From: Pseudomonas sp. SCA2728.1_7
GTDB lineage: Bacteria > Pseudomonadota > Gammaproteobacteria > Pseudomonadales > Pseudomonadaceae
NCBI RefSeq assembly: GCF_018138145.1
Contig: NZ_CP073104.1
Location: 5,726,001 to 5,790,000 of the forward strand
Length of the DNA: 64,000 bases
Direction of reading: 5' to 3'
Part shown: positions 25,479 to 36,121 of the stretch, piece by piece
Layout of the letters: every line of letters starts with the position of its first letter
How positions within the stretch are numbered: the stretch's first letter is position 1
Program-made: the position numbers and the translations under genes
The notes under the pieces: generated by a model
What the model was told of the DNA's origin: nothing
Databases searched by the model: none
What the model saw: only the letters and a program-made list of their open reading frames with translations

Positions 25479-25508
25479 AAAAAAGCCCTGAAGTTCAGGG
25501 CTTTTTAT
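25479..25508. terminator. Bidirectional terminator between ATPase gene and nrdB
   Basis: AAAAAAGCCCTGAA and TTCAGGGCTTTTTA form a perfect 12-bp hairpin with an A-run on one side and a T-run on the other. It can end transcripts from both the plus-strand ATPase gene and minus-strand nrdB. Confidence 0.9.
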
Positions 25509-25538
25509 TTTTCATTAGGAGTGTTGCCTTCGCTAATT

Positions 25539-26789
25539 TTAATCCCAGCTCAACGCCCCACCAGTCTGGTATTCGATCACGCGAGTCTCAAAGAAATTCT
25601 TCTCTTTCTTCAAGTCCATAATCTCGCTCATCCAAGGGAACGGGTTAGTCGTCCCTGGATATTCCTCTTTCAAACCAATCTGCGACAACCGACGGTTAGC
25701 GATGAACTTCAGATAGTCCTCCATCATCGCCGCGTTCATGCCCAACACCCCGCGAGGCATGGTGTCACGGGCGTATTCGATCTCCAGCTGCGTACCCTGC
25801 AGAATCATCTGGGTCGCTTCTTCCTTCATTTCGGCATCCCACAGGTGTGGGTTTTCGATTTTGATCTGGTTGATCACGTCGATGCCGAAGTTCAGGTGCA
25901 TGGATTCGTCGCGCAGGATGTACTGGAACTGCTCGGCGACGCCGGTCATTTTGTTGCGGCGGCCCATGGAGAGGATCTGGGTGAAGCCGCAGTAGAAGAA
26001 GATGCCTTCCAGAACGCAGTAGTAGGCGATCAGGTTGCGCAGCAGCTCTTTGTCGGTGTCCGGGGTGCCGGTTTCGAACTTCGGATCGGAGATCGAACGG
26101 GTGTATTTCAGGCCCCAGGCTGCCTTTTTGGCGACCGATGGGATCTCGTGGTACATGTTGAAGATCTCGCCTTCATCCATGGCCAGCGATTCGATGCAGT
26201 ACTGGTAGGCGTGGGTGTGGATCGCTTCTTCGAAAGCCTGGCGCAGGATGTACTGGCGGCATTCCGGGTTGGTGATCAGACGGTACACGGCCAGTACCAG
26301 GTTGTTGGCAACCAGGGAGTCGGCGGTGGAGAAGAAGCCGAGGTTGCGCATGACGATGCGGCGCTCGTCGTCGGTCAGGCCTTCCGGGTCTTTCCAGAGG
26401 GCGATGTCGGCGGTCATGTTGACTTCTTGCGGCATCCAGTGGTTTGCGCAACCGTCCAGATATTTCTGCCAGGCCCAGTCGTACTTGAATGGCACGAGTT
26501 GGTTGAGGTCGGCGCGGCAGTTGATCATGCGCTTTTCGTCAACGGCGACACGGGCGGAGGCGCCTTCGAGTTCGGCGAGGCCTTCGGCGACGTCGAGGGA
26601 GTTCAGTGCAGCCTTGGCGCGGGCGACAGCGGCCGAGTCGTCGGCGGTCACGGCGCGGGCTTCGATCGCGGCGGCACCGCCAGCGTTGTCGAGGCGGTCC
26701 ATGTTGGCTTCAGTAGCGTGGCCGGCGTTGGCGCCTTTCACGGTTGCTACTTCACTGTCTTCTTTGTCGAATTCGTCCCAGCTCAGCAT
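25539..26789 (-). CDS. nrdB: Class Ia ribonucleotide reductase beta subunit
   Basis: Small subunit that houses the diiron centre and tyrosyl radical for making deoxyribonucleotides with NrdA. The product is 416 residues. After a ~85-residue N-terminal extension rich in Ala and Asp it has [20 protein letters not shown], the iron ligands in [16 protein letters not shown] and [11 protein letters not shown], and a C-terminal tail ending GGALSWD that would dock on NrdA. The start at 26789 ([11 protein letters not shown]) follows AGGAGACGAC; the longer frame to 26951 has no such site. nrdA is not next to it in this window. An NrdR-like box lies 417 bases upstream of the start. Confidence 0.95.
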   Translation of the reverse strand: MLSWDEFDKEDSEVATVKGANAGHATEANMDRLDNAGGAAAIEARAVTADDSAAVARAKAALNSLDVAEGLAELEGASARVAVDEKRMINCRADLNQLVPFKYDWAWQKYLDGCANHWMPQEVNMTADIALWKDPEGLTDDERRIVMRNLGFFSTADSLVANNLVLAVYRLITNPECRQYILRQAFEEAIHTHAYQYCIESLAMDEGEIFNMYHEIPSVAKKAAWGLKYTRSISDPKFETGTPDTDKELLRNLIAYYCVLEGIFFYCGFTQILSMGRRNKMTGVAEQFQYILRDESMHLNFGIDVINQIKIENPHLWDAEMKEEATQMILQGTQLEIEYARDTMPRGVLGMNAAMMEDYLKFIANRRLSQIGLKEEYPGTTNPFPWMSEIMDLKKEKNFFETRVIEYQTGGALSWD

Positions 26790-27205
26790 GACGTGTCGTC
26801 TCCTGCGTGAGGGCCTGTGCCCGTGTGAAACCTGATTGGTTGGTTTTTCACACGGTCGTACAGACCGCGTTGGATGTCGTTTTTTGCAGCGATGCACGCA
26901 GGCAAATAAACAGAAATTTTGACGGGTTCCGAGAGCCTCTGATGGGCGCAATCAGCGTTGAACGCTGCTGCGGGGCTTCAGAATGGCTTTTGCTCCCTGT
27001 AAGGGAATATTGCTGACCCGTATGGGGCGGCATTATAGGGAAAAAAACACGGCTGTGCTGAGGCGAATCCGCGCATGGAGCGGTCGAGGAGGGTGGTTTT
27101 TCGACGAGAGTGAGGGTTTACAGGGCTTTGCCGGGGATAGATTTTTTTTCGCAAAAATCTCGCCAATGTGAATTTGCTCAAAAAACAAACAAAAAAATGG
27201 GTTTT

Positions 27206-27221
27206 TCACTACATCTAGTGT
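27206..27221. promoter_or_regulatory. NrdR-box-like palindrome upstream of nrdB
   Basis: TCACTACATCTAGTGT contains a perfect CACTA-cATc-TAGTG palindrome and fits the NrdR box pattern acaCwAtATaTwGtgt at most key positions. NrdR boxes normally come in pairs about 30 bases apart; I see only this one clearly. Confidence 0.6.
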
Positions 27222-27255
27222 TTTGCAAGCATTTCTGACGGTTTCAAACACAACT

Positions 27256-27276
27256 GAGCCCGACCGAAGTCGGGCT
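27256..27276 (-). terminator. Hairpin terminator after the DUF2790 gene
   Basis: AGCCCGAC and GTCGGGCT pair around a 4-base loop, followed on the minus strand by cagttgtgtttg. Likely ends the DUF2790 transcript. Confidence 0.6.
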
Positions 27277-27331
27277 GGAATCGACCCTCAATGAAGCGCT
27301 GAGAGATCCAATTCGGTGCAGTCTCGAATCA

Positions 27332-27592
27332 TCAATTGGTGCAGCCGTTGCCCATCACGCTGTAACGCAGGATGTGGCGCTGGCCTTTGGAGTCGTCGTA
27401 CTCCATTTTTGCCGGTACTACTTCGCAGACGTTGGGAATTTCACTCATCGATACGACGTTGGCGATGTCCAGGTGAGTGGAGTAAGTGTATTCCTCGATT
27501 ACCGGTTGTTGCTGTGCGACATCAGTCGGGACCTCATCTGCCATGGCGGTTGCGCACAGACTGCTGAGGGCCAGAACCAATAAAGCTTTCAT
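27332..27592 (-). CDS. DUF2790 small exported protein
   Basis: An 86-residue protein with a signal peptide (residues 1-18, cleavage near AMA|DE) and the DUF2790 pattern: YTYSTHLDIANVVSMSEIPN, then CEVVPAKMEYDDSKG and LRYSVMGNGC. Two Cys may form a disulfide. In Pseudomonas many paralogues of this family exist and some respond to metal or stress signals; the function is unknown. The start is the ATG at 27592 that opens the signal peptide. It is monocistronic. Confidence 0.87.
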   Translation of the reverse strand: MKALLVLALSSLCATAMADEVPTDVAQQQPVIEEYTYSTHLDIANVVSMSEIPNVCEVVPAKMEYDDSKGQRHILRYSVMGNGCTN

Positions 27593-28046
27593 TTCAAATT
27601 TACCTTTTTGAGGTCGAGTGGGGTCACGCAACCTTTATGGGGTTGCGTGTGTAACTTCATCGTTTGCAGTTATTACTTGAGAGCTGGATTAACGGCCTTC
27701 GTGGGGGCTGTATCGTTGTTAATCGCGTTTGCCTTGTTGGCGAGGTGGATTTTAGGGAGAAGGGGCGGGGGTAAACAGAGCGGGTTTTGATAAACACCTT
27801 TGGCAGATTTGGTAACAATCCCTTGATATGGGGATTGATAACCGGGTGTTTTGTCTGTGGGACCGAGTTGTCTGATTCGCTTGCAGGCAAGCTCCCACAG
27901 GGGATTGGGGATGTTTGGGAGATCTGCGTGCGGGGTAGGTGGAGGGTTTGTAGGGGCTTGTTACTACCATCGTCGAATGGTTCTATGGCCCCCGCCCCGT
28001 TACAACAGGGTCATACAAAAACAACTATTACACCGAGGTAGGAAAG
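27593..28046. other. Divergent intergenic region before acs, no gene
   Basis: This 454-base stretch separates the divergent DUF2790 and acs genes. It holds one lone REP unit at 27875-27905 and otherwise low-information sequence with T-rich stretches. Both promoters should lie here; no convincing -35/-10 pair or small gene stands out. Confidence 0.5.
27875..27905. repeat. Single REP unit
   Basis: A lone copy of attcgcttgcaggcaagctc followed by ccacagggga, a REP variant with no inverted partner, about 140 bases upstream of acs. Confidence 0.7.
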
Positions 28047-30002
<1,956 letters not shown>

Positions 30003-30017
30003 GCGTTAGAAGCATAG

Positions 30018-30052
30018 GAGCCCTGTCCGGTTTTGCCGGGCGGGGCTTTTTT
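30018..30052 (+). terminator. acs terminator
   Basis: GAGCCCTGTCCGG and CCGGGCGGGGCT form an imperfect GC-rich stem followed by TTTTTT, 16 bases after the acs stop. Confidence 0.85.
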
Positions 30053-30087
30053 GTGTCTGGAGGTTTTGTGGTGACTGGGCTGGCCTC

Positions 30088-30170
30088 ATCGCGAGCAGGC
30101 TCACTCCTACAATTGACCGGGTTCCTTCAGATGGAATGCGATCCCTGTAGGAGTGAGCCTGCTCGCGATA
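30088..30170. repeat. REP inverted pair (gtaggagtgagcctgctcgc type)
   Basis: Units at 30088-30111 and 30144-30170 face each other. The core reads gtaggagtgagcctgctcgc, a sequence subtype distinct from the gtgggagcgagcc copies at the left of the window. Confidence 0.9.
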
Positions 30171-30522
30171 GCAATCTGTCAGACGCCATCGCAGTCCATT
30201 GTCAGACCATCAGCGCACCCAACCAATAATTATCGATCTACCCCGTAAGACATTTCCCGCTGTTACCCAACACCTTCCACGTAACCGAATGTGTAACCGC
30301 CCGCCCCGCGACGGGGCAAAGGGAAACGCATCGCCCCGTTTTAGAGCCTCGAAACCCCCAGTGAAAAATAAGACACAACGCTGCGCTTGCCGGATTAGAA
30401 GGGTTTGCGAATAATAGGCCCGCAATTTGCAGCATAGATCGGTTCACTGTCTTTCGCTCTTGCATGAAATTGCAAGGCTGTCAATGTGCCAAAGTCGCTT
30501 TCTCTGTGCATCTGTAATTAGT
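30171..30522. other. Upstream region of the aot operon, no gene seen
   Basis: About 350 bases between the REP pair and the ArgR-like sites. Short open frames on both strands lack binding sites and family features. Two GC-rich inverted stretches (cccgccccgcgacggggc region near 30300) might fold. I see nothing else. Confidence 0.45.
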
Positions 30523-30559
30523 TGTCGCATTGAAGAAATATCGGCTTCCGGCCTGTCGT
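30523..30559 (+). promoter_or_regulatory. Candidate ArgR half-sites upstream of aotJ
   Basis: TGTCGCattgaagaAA at 30523-30538 fits the Pseudomonas ArgR half-site TGTCGC-N8-AA exactly. TGTCGT at 30554-30559 is a second, weaker match one to three helical turns downstream. The position fits induction of the aot operon by arginine. Confidence 0.6.
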
Positions 30560-30721
30560 TAGAATGCCGATCACTCGCTCATCGTGGCTGACGTTGAAAC
30601 CTGCGATGGTTTCAATGGGAAACTTCCCACCGATGCAGCAACCGATTTCCCGATTCACCCATTCGCATATTGGGCTGTCGCTCACTCTGCCGTTTTTGCC
30701 CTTTACCGATGGAGTCCCAAG

Positions 30722-31495
30722 ATGAAGAAACTTGTGCTGCTTGGCGCCCTGGCACTGTCCGTGCTGTCGATGAACGCCTTCGCTGACGAAAAACCTCTGA
30801 AGATCGGTATCGAAGCGGCTTACCCTCCGTTCGCTTCGAAAGCACCGGATGGCAGCATCGTCGGTTTCGACTACGACATCGGCAACGCACTGTGCGAGCA
30901 GATGCAGGTCAAGTGTGTGTGGGTCGAGCAAGAGTTCGACGGTCTGATCCCGGCACTGAAAGTGCGCAAGATCGACGCGATCCTGTCGTCGATGTCGATC
31001 ACTGAAGATCGCAAGAAGTCGGTCGACTTCACCAACAAGTACTACAACACCCCGGCACGTCTGGTCATGAAGGCCGGTACTCAGGTCAGCGAAGGTCTGG
31101 CTGAGCTGAAGGGCAAGAACATCGGCGTACAACGTGGTTCGATCCACGAGCGTTTCGCCCGCGAGGTCCTCGCGCCAGTGGGTGCCGAGATCAAGCCGTA
31201 CGGCTCGCAGAACGAAATCTACCTCGACGTGGCCGCCGGTCGTCTCGACGGTACCGTGGCTGACGCCACCCTGCTGCAAGATGGCTTTCTCAGCACCGAC
31301 GCCGGCAAAGGTTTCGCCTTCGCAGGCCCGGCGTTCACCGACGTCAAATACTTCGGTGACGGCATAGGCATCGCAGTCCGTAAGGGCGACGCCCTGAAAG
31401 ACAAGATCAACGCTGCCATCACGGCCATCCGCGAAAACGGCAAATACAAAGCAATCCAGGACAAGTACTTCGCCTTCGATATCTACGGCAAGTAA
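30722..31495 (+). CDS. aotJ: Arginine/ornithine ABC transporter substrate-binding protein
   Basis: Periplasmic binding protein of the arginine/ornithine importer. The 257-residue product has a signal peptide (residues 1-21, ending AFA|DE) and the family-3 solute-binding fold: [20 protein letters not shown], then [31 protein letters not shown] and [13 protein letters not shown]. This is the HisJ/ArgT pattern; Asp and Arg side-chain contacts for basic amino acids are conserved. The start ATG at 30722 opens the signal peptide. The gene begins the operon aotJ-Q-M-O-P-argR, and a hairpin follows it. Confidence 0.93.
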   Translation: MKKLVLLGALALSVLSMNAFADEKPLKIGIEAAYPPFASKAPDGSIVGFDYDIGNALCEQMQVKCVWVEQEFDGLIPALKVRKIDAILSSMSITEDRKKSVDFTNKYYNTPARLVMKAGTQVSEGLAELKGKNIGVQRGSIHERFAREVLAPVGAEIKPYGSQNEIYLDVAAGRLDGTVADATLLQDGFLSTDAGKGFAFAGPAFTDVKYFGDGIGIAVRKGDALKDKINAAITAIRENGKYKAIQDKYFAFDIYGK

Positions 31496-31517
31496 GACGT
31501 CTCTGCGACAAGTCCGA

Positions 31518-31561
31518 AATGGCGCAAGCAACAGGATCTCTGCGGTTTGCGCCATTTTTTC
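31518..31561 (+). terminator. Hairpin with T-run between aotJ and aotQ
   Basis: AAATGGCGCAA (31518-31528) pairs with TTGCGCCATTT (31548-31558), then TTT follows. The position suggests partial termination or mRNA stabilisation, giving more binding protein than permease, as is usual in such operons. Confidence 0.75.
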
Positions 31562-31586
31562 ATCCCAACTTTCGAGGACCTGAATC

Positions 31587-32276
31587 ATGTTGAAAGGCTA
31601 CGGGGCTGTCATCCTCGATGGCGCATGGCTGACGCTTCAGCTCGCCTTGTCGTCCATGGCTCTGGCCATCGTTCTCGGGCTGATCGGTGTCGCGTTGCGC
31701 CTGTCGCCAGTGCGCTGGCTGGCCTGGCTGGGCGATCTGTATTCCACGGTGATCCGCGGGATTCCCGATCTGGTGCTGATCCTGCTGATCTTCTACGGCG
31801 GTCAGGACTTGCTCAACCGCGTCGCACCGATGCTCGGCTATGACGACTACATCGATTTGAATCCGCTGGCCGCCGGTATCGGCACCCTCGGTTTCATCTT
31901 CGGTGCGTACCTGTCGGAAACCTTCCGTGGCGCGTTCATGGCCATTCCCAAAGGTCAGGCCGAAGCGGGCATGGCGTACGGCATGAGCAGTTTTCAGGTG
32001 TTCTTCCGGGTGATGGTGCCGCAGATGATTCGCCTGGCGATTCCGGGCTTCACCAACAACTGGCTGGTACTCACCAAGGCCACCGCGCTGATTTCCGTGG
32101 TCGGTCTGCAAGACATGATGTTCAAGGCCAAGCAGGCGGCAGATGCCACCCGCGAGCCTTTCACCTTCTTCCTCGCAGTGGCGGCGATGTACCTGGTGAT
32201 CACCAGTGTTTCGTTGCTGATCCTGCGTCAACTTGAGAAGCGCTACTCGGTAGGCGTAAGGGCGGCTGATCTATGA
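31587..32276 (+). CDS. aotQ: Arginine/ornithine ABC transporter permease
   Basis: Inner-membrane permease of 229 residues, HisQ type. Hydrophobic helices include LTLQLALSSMALAIVLGLIG and a proline/glycine-rich exit, with the ABC-permease EAA loop at QAEAGMAYGMSSFQVFFRVM and PQMIRLAIPGFTNN. Its stop overlaps the aotM start by four bases (ATGA), so the two permeases are translationally coupled and form a heterodimer with AotP. The start is the ATG at 31587, preceded by TCGAGGACC. Confidence 0.92.
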   Translation: MLKGYGAVILDGAWLTLQLALSSMALAIVLGLIGVALRLSPVRWLAWLGDLYSTVIRGIPDLVLILLIFYGGQDLLNRVAPMLGYDDYIDLNPLAAGIGTLGFIFGAYLSETFRGAFMAIPKGQAEAGMAYGMSSFQVFFRVMVPQMIRLAIPGFTNNWLVLTKATALISVVGLQDMMFKAKQAADATREPFTFFLAVAAMYLVITSVSLLILRQLEKRYSVGVRAADL

Positions 32277-32971
32277 TCTTCGACTACAACGTCATTTGGG
32301 AGGCCATGCCGCTGTACCTCGGCGGCTTGCTGACCACCCTCAAACTGCTCGCGCTGTCGCTGTTTTTCGGTCTGCTCGCGGCCCTGCCGCTGGGGCTGAT
32401 GCGCGTCTCGAAGAACCCGGTCGTCAACGGCGCCGCGTGGCTGTACACCTACGTGATCCGTGGCACGCCGATGCTGGTGCAACTGTTCCTGATCTACTAC
32501 GGTCTGGCGCAGTTCGAAGCGGTACGCGAAAGCTTCTTGTGGCCGTGGCTGTCCAGCGCAACGTTCTGCGCGTGCCTGGCCTTTGCGGTCAACACCAGCG
32601 CCTACACCGCTGAGATCATTGCCGGCAGCCTCAAGGCCACGCCGAACGGTGAGATCGAAGCGGCCAAGGCCATGGGCATGTCGCGCTTCAAACTGTACAA
32701 GCGCATCCTGCTGCCATCGGCCCTGCGCCGGGCACTGCCGCAGTACAGCAACGAAGTGATCATGATGCTGCAGACCACCAGTCTGGCCTCCATCGTCACC
32801 CTGATCGACATCACCGGTGCGGCGCGCACCGTCAACGCGCAGTTCTATCTGCCGTTCGAGGCGTACATCACCGCTGGCGTGTTCTACCTGTGCCTGACGT
32901 TCATTCTGGTCAAGCTGTTCAAACTGGCCGAGCGTCGCTGGTTGAGCTACCTGGCCCCGCGGAAGCACTGA
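32273..32971 (+). CDS. aotM: Arginine/ornithine ABC transporter permease
   Basis: Second permease subunit, 232 residues, HisM type. Membrane helices begin at GGLLTTLKLLALSLFFGLLA. The EAA loop reads GEIEAAKAMGMSRFKLYKRI followed by LLPSALRRALPQYSNE. It overlaps aotQ by four bases, and aotO starts two bases after its stop. The partnership with AotQ and AotP follows from this order, which is that of P. aeruginosa aotJQMOP. Confidence 0.92.
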   Translation: MIFDYNVIWEAMPLYLGGLLTTLKLLALSLFFGLLAALPLGLMRVSKNPVVNGAAWLYTYVIRGTPMLVQLFLIYYGLAQFEAVRESFLWPWLSSATFCACLAFAVNTSAYTAEIIAGSLKATPNGEIEAAKAMGMSRFKLYKRILLPSALRRALPQYSNEVIMMLQTTSLASIVTLIDITGAARTVNAQFYLPFEAYITAGVFYLCLTFILVKLFKLAERRWLSYLAPRKH

Positions 32972-32972
32972 T

Positions 32973-34085
32973 ATGGAACGCATCGACCACGTATTGCCGT
33001 GGAGCCATCTGGGCAGCGAGCGCAAGATTTCGGTGTTCCGCTTCGGGCATGGCGAGCGCAAGGCCTACATTCAGGCCAGCCTCCATGCTGACGAATTGCC
33101 GGGCATGCGTACCGCCTGGGAGCTGAAAAAGCGCCTCGGCGAGCTCGAAGCCAAAGGCTTGCTCAACGGTGTCATCGAACTGGTGCCAGTCGCCAACCCG
33201 TTGGGTCTTGGGCAGTTGCTGCAAGGCAATCACCAGGGCCGTTTCGAGGCCGGCAGCGGCAAGAATTTCAACCGTGATTTTGTTGAGCTGAGCGCGCCGG
33301 TTGCGGCGGCATTGGCTGACAGCCTTGGTGATGATCCGCACGCCAATGTGCGCCTGATCCGTCAGGCGATGGCCGATCACTTGGCGGCATTGCCGGAAGC
33401 GAGCAGCCAGTTGCAAGGCATGCAACGTGTGTTGCTCAGCCACGCTTGCAGCGCTGATGTGGTGCTTGACTTGCACTGCGATGCTGAAGCCGCGCTGCAC
33501 ATGTATGCGTTGCCGCAGCACTGGCCGCAGTGGCGTTCACTGGCGGCGCATCTGAATGTGAAGGTCGGATTGCTCGCGGAAGATTCCGGCGGCAGCTCGT
33601 TCGATGAAGCGTGTTCGCTGCCGTGGTTGCGTCTGTCGCGGCAGTTCCCCGATGCGCAAATTCCGCTGGCGTGCCTGGCGACGACCATTGAGCTGGGCGG
33701 TCAGGCCGACACCGGTCGCGCTGAAGCCTGTGCGTATGCTGAAGGCATTCTCGCGTTCCTCGCCGAGCAAGGCTTGATCACCGGCGAGTGGCCGAACCCG
33801 GCGCACGAAGCCTGTGAGGGCATGCCGTTCGAAGGCACCGAGTTGCTGTTCGCGCCGCACCCTGGCGTGGTGAGTTTTCTGCGCAAGCCCGGCGAGTGGG
33901 TCGAGGCCGGCGACGAGATTTTTGAAGTGATTGATCCTCTGTCCGATCGGGTCAGCACGGTATGTGCTGGTACCTCCGGGGTGCTGTTTGCCATTGAACG
34001 GCTGCGTTATGCCCAACCCGGTTTCTGGCTGGCCAAGGTGGCGGGGCGCGAAGCGCTGCGTCACGGGCGCTTGCTCAACGACTGA
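32973..34085 (+). CDS. aotO: Succinylglutamate desuccinylase/aspartoacylase family protein of the aot operon
   Basis: A 370-residue zinc peptidase-like protein of the M14 AstE/aspartoacylase group. The zinc site is visible as SLHADELPG (His, Glu) and LDLHCDAEAALH. It also has a C-terminal domain with HPGVVSFLRKPGEWVEAGDE, like the barrel-sandwich end of aspartoacylases. AotO is kept in the pseudomonad aot operon, but transport does not need an amidohydrolase; its role is unclear, perhaps deacylation of imported amino acid conjugates. It begins two bases after the aotM stop, so it is co-translated with the permeases. Confidence 0.88.
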   Translation: MERIDHVLPWSHLGSERKISVFRFGHGERKAYIQASLHADELPGMRTAWELKKRLGELEAKGLLNGVIELVPVANPLGLGQLLQGNHQGRFEAGSGKNFNRDFVELSAPVAAALADSLGDDPHANVRLIRQAMADHLAALPEASSQLQGMQRVLLSHACSADVVLDLHCDAEAALHMYALPQHWPQWRSLAAHLNVKVGLLAEDSGGSSFDEACSLPWLRLSRQFPDAQIPLACLATTIELGGQADTGRAEACAYAEGILAFLAEQGLITGEWPNPAHEACEGMPFEGTELLFAPHPGVVSFLRKPGEWVEAGDEIFEVIDPLSDRVSTVCAGTSGVLFAIERLRYAQPGFWLAKVAGREALRHGRLLND

Positions 34086-34112
34086 CTGACTGTTTTTGTG
34101 AGAACCGACCGC

Positions 34113-34877
34113 ATGTACAAACTTGAAGTCCAAGACCTGCATAAACGCTATGGCAGTCACGAAGTGCTCAAGGGCGTGTCCCTGAAAGCGGCAGCCGGCG
34201 ATGTGATCAGCATCATCGGCTCCAGTGGCTCCGGCAAAAGTACTTTCCTGCGCTGCATCAACCTGCTCGAGCAGCCGCACGCGGGCAAGATTCTGCTCAA
34301 CAACGAAGAGCTGAAACTGGTAGCGAACAAGGACGGCGCGCTGAAAGCCGCTGATCCGAAGCAGCTGCAACGCATGCGTTCGCGCCTGTCGATGGTGTTC
34401 CAGCATTTCAACTTGTGGTCGCACATGACTGCAATTGAAAACATCATGGAAGCGCCGGTTCACGTGCTCGGCGTACCCAAGTACGAAGCCCGCGAGAAAG
34501 CCGAGTACTACCTGAACAAGGTCGGCGTGGCCCATCGTAAAGACGCGTTCCCTGGGCACATGTCCGGTGGCGAGCAGCAGCGTGTGGCGATTGCCCGTGC
34601 GCTGGCGATGGAACCTGAGGTAATGCTGTTCGACGAACCGACCTCGGCGCTCGACCCTGAATTGGTTGGCGACGTGTTGAAGGTGATGCAAGCACTGGCT
34701 CAGGAAGGTCGCACCATGGTCGTGGTCACGCACGAAATGGGTTTTGCGCGTGAAGTGTCGAACCAGTTGGTGTTCCTGCACAAAGGCGTTGTTGAAGAAA
34801 GCGGCAACCCGCGTGAAGTGCTGGTGAATCCGCAATCGGAACGCTTGCAACAATTCCTCTCGGGCAGCCTCAAGTAA
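34113..34877 (+). CDS. aotP: Arginine/ornithine ABC transporter ATP-binding protein
   Basis: ATPase that powers the AotJQM importer. The 254-residue protein has Walker [21 protein letters not shown] near residue 38, the signature [19 protein letters not shown] near 150, Walker [20 protein letters not shown] and the switch [14 protein letters not shown]. The ATG at 34113 ([14 protein letters not shown]) is preferred to GTG at 34098. It lies 27 bases after aotO. The family is certain and the operon fixes the substrate class. Confidence 0.94.
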   Translation: MYKLEVQDLHKRYGSHEVLKGVSLKAAAGDVISIIGSSGSGKSTFLRCINLLEQPHAGKILLNNEELKLVANKDGALKAADPKQLQRMRSRLSMVFQHFNLWSHMTAIENIMEAPVHVLGVPKYEAREKAEYYLNKVGVAHRKDAFPGHMSGGEQQRVAIARALAMEPEVMLFDEPTSALDPELVGDVLKVMQALAQEGRTMVVVTHEMGFAREVSNQLVFLHKGVVEESGNPREVLVNPQSERLQQFLSGSLK

Positions 34878-34935
34878 TCGCTGCCGTTATGCACCAGATT
34901 AGGTCATGCTTCGCGACCTAGAGACTGACCGAGAT

Positions 34936-35029
34936 CCCTTGTAGGAGTGAGCCTGCTCGCGAAAGCGGTGGTTCAGACAGCAGTAATGTTGACTGTTACA
35001 CCGCCATCGCGAGCAGGCTCACTCCTACA
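34936..35029. repeat. REP inverted pair
   Basis: Inverted REP units (34936-34962 and 35005-35029) of the gtaggagtgagcc type, filling the gap between aotP and argR. Confidence 0.88.
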
Positions 35030-35121
35030 TTTGAGCTGTGCAGTTTCAAGATTTGTGTTCATTTACGGGCTAGCATTGGCCCATGCCTTCATCACTGTTC
35101 TTCGCTTCGGATTGCCCGCCC

Positions 35122-36102
35122 ATGACTGCCCATCGAATTGGTTTCCTGATTTGGCCCAGCACTAAAGCGTTGACGCTGGCGCTGGCGGAGGAAGCCTTGC
35201 GTGTTGCTCAGCGGGTGCACCCGGACGTGGTTTACGAACTGTCGTTCCTGCAAGCCGAGCCACCGGCTGAAGGTGCCTGGCAATTGCCCGGCGAAGCCTG
35301 GACCGGCAAGCTCGAAAATTTCCAGAAACTGTTCCTGCTCGCTGACGAGCCGCCGACCACATTGGCGCCGGCACTCAGCAGTGCGCTCAAGCAACTGGTG
35401 CGTGCGGGAACCGTCATCGGCGGTTTGTCCGCTGGCGTTTATCCCTTGGCGCAACTCGGTTTGCTCGACGGTTATCGCGCTGCCGTGCATTGGCGCTGGC
35501 AGGACGATTTTGCCGAGCGTTTCCCGAAAGTCATCGCCACCAGTCACCTGTTCGACTGGGATCGCGATCGCCTGACCGCCTGCGGCGGCATGTCCGTGCT
35601 CGATCTGTTGCTGGCGGTACTCGCCCGCGATCACGGTGCGGAACTGGCCGGTGCGGTCTCGGAAGAACTGGTGGTTGAACGCATTCGTGAAGGCGGCGAG
35701 CGCCAGCGCATCCCGCTGCAAAACCGTCTCGGCTCCAGTCATCCAAAACTCACCCAAGCGGTGTTGCTGATGGAAGCCAACATCGAAGAGCCGCTGACCA
35801 CCGACGAAATCGCCCAGCACGTGTGCGTATCCCGTCGTCAGTTGGAACGGATCTTCAAGCAATACCTCAACCGTGTGCCGAGCCAGTACTACCTGGAATT
35901 GCGCCTGAACAAGGCCCGGCAGATGTTGATGCAAACCAGCAAGTCGATCATCCAGATCGGCCTCTCGTGTGGCTTCTCCTCGGGGCCGCATTTCTCCAGC
36001 GCCTATCGCAACTTCTTCGGTGCCACGCCGCGGGAAGATCGCAACCAGCGGCGCAGCAGCAGCCCGTTCGAATTGTCGTCAGTGCCACCCGAGCGCGGTT
36101 AG
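35122..36102 (+). CDS. argR: Arginine-responsive AraC-type regulator ArgR
   Basis: Transcription activator/repressor of arginine uptake and catabolism in pseudomonads (unrelated to E. coli ArgR). The 326-residue protein has an N-terminal class-I glutamine-amidotransferase-like (DJ-1/PfpI) domain, residues about 1-190 (RIGFLIWPSTKALTLALAEE, then GTVIGGLSAGVYPLAQLG). The C-terminus has two AraC helix-turn-helices (DEIAQHVCVSRRQLERIFKQ and QIGLSCGFSSGPHFSSAYRN). Placement after aotP is as in P. aeruginosa. Its likely sites precede aotJ and aruC. The ATG at 35122 (MTAHRIGF) is the conserved start although an ATG 13 codons upstream is open. Confidence 0.93.
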   Translation: MTAHRIGFLIWPSTKALTLALAEEALRVAQRVHPDVVYELSFLQAEPPAEGAWQLPGEAWTGKLENFQKLFLLADEPPTTLAPALSSALKQLVRAGTVIGGLSAGVYPLAQLGLLDGYRAAVHWRWQDDFAERFPKVIATSHLFDWDRDRLTACGGMSVLDLLLAVLARDHGAELAGAVSEELVVERIREGGERQRIPLQNRLGSSHPKLTQAVLLMEANIEEPLTTDEIAQHVCVSRRQLERIFKQYLNRVPSQYYLELRLNKARQMLMQTSKSIIQIGLSCGFSSGPHFSSAYRNFFGATPREDRNQRRSSSPFELSSVPPERG

Positions 36103-36121
36103 ACCGCGTCGAGCGCCGGGG

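Larger units (their letters stand above)
26790..27331 (-). other. Long nrdB leader and promoter region, no gene
   Basis: This 542-base gap holds the NrdR-like box and the DUF2790 terminator. Short open frames occur but none has a credible binding site or family. A poly-A/T tract (about 27135-27200) makes it locally AT-rich. It looks like the promoter and untranslated leader of nrdB. Confidence 0.55.
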
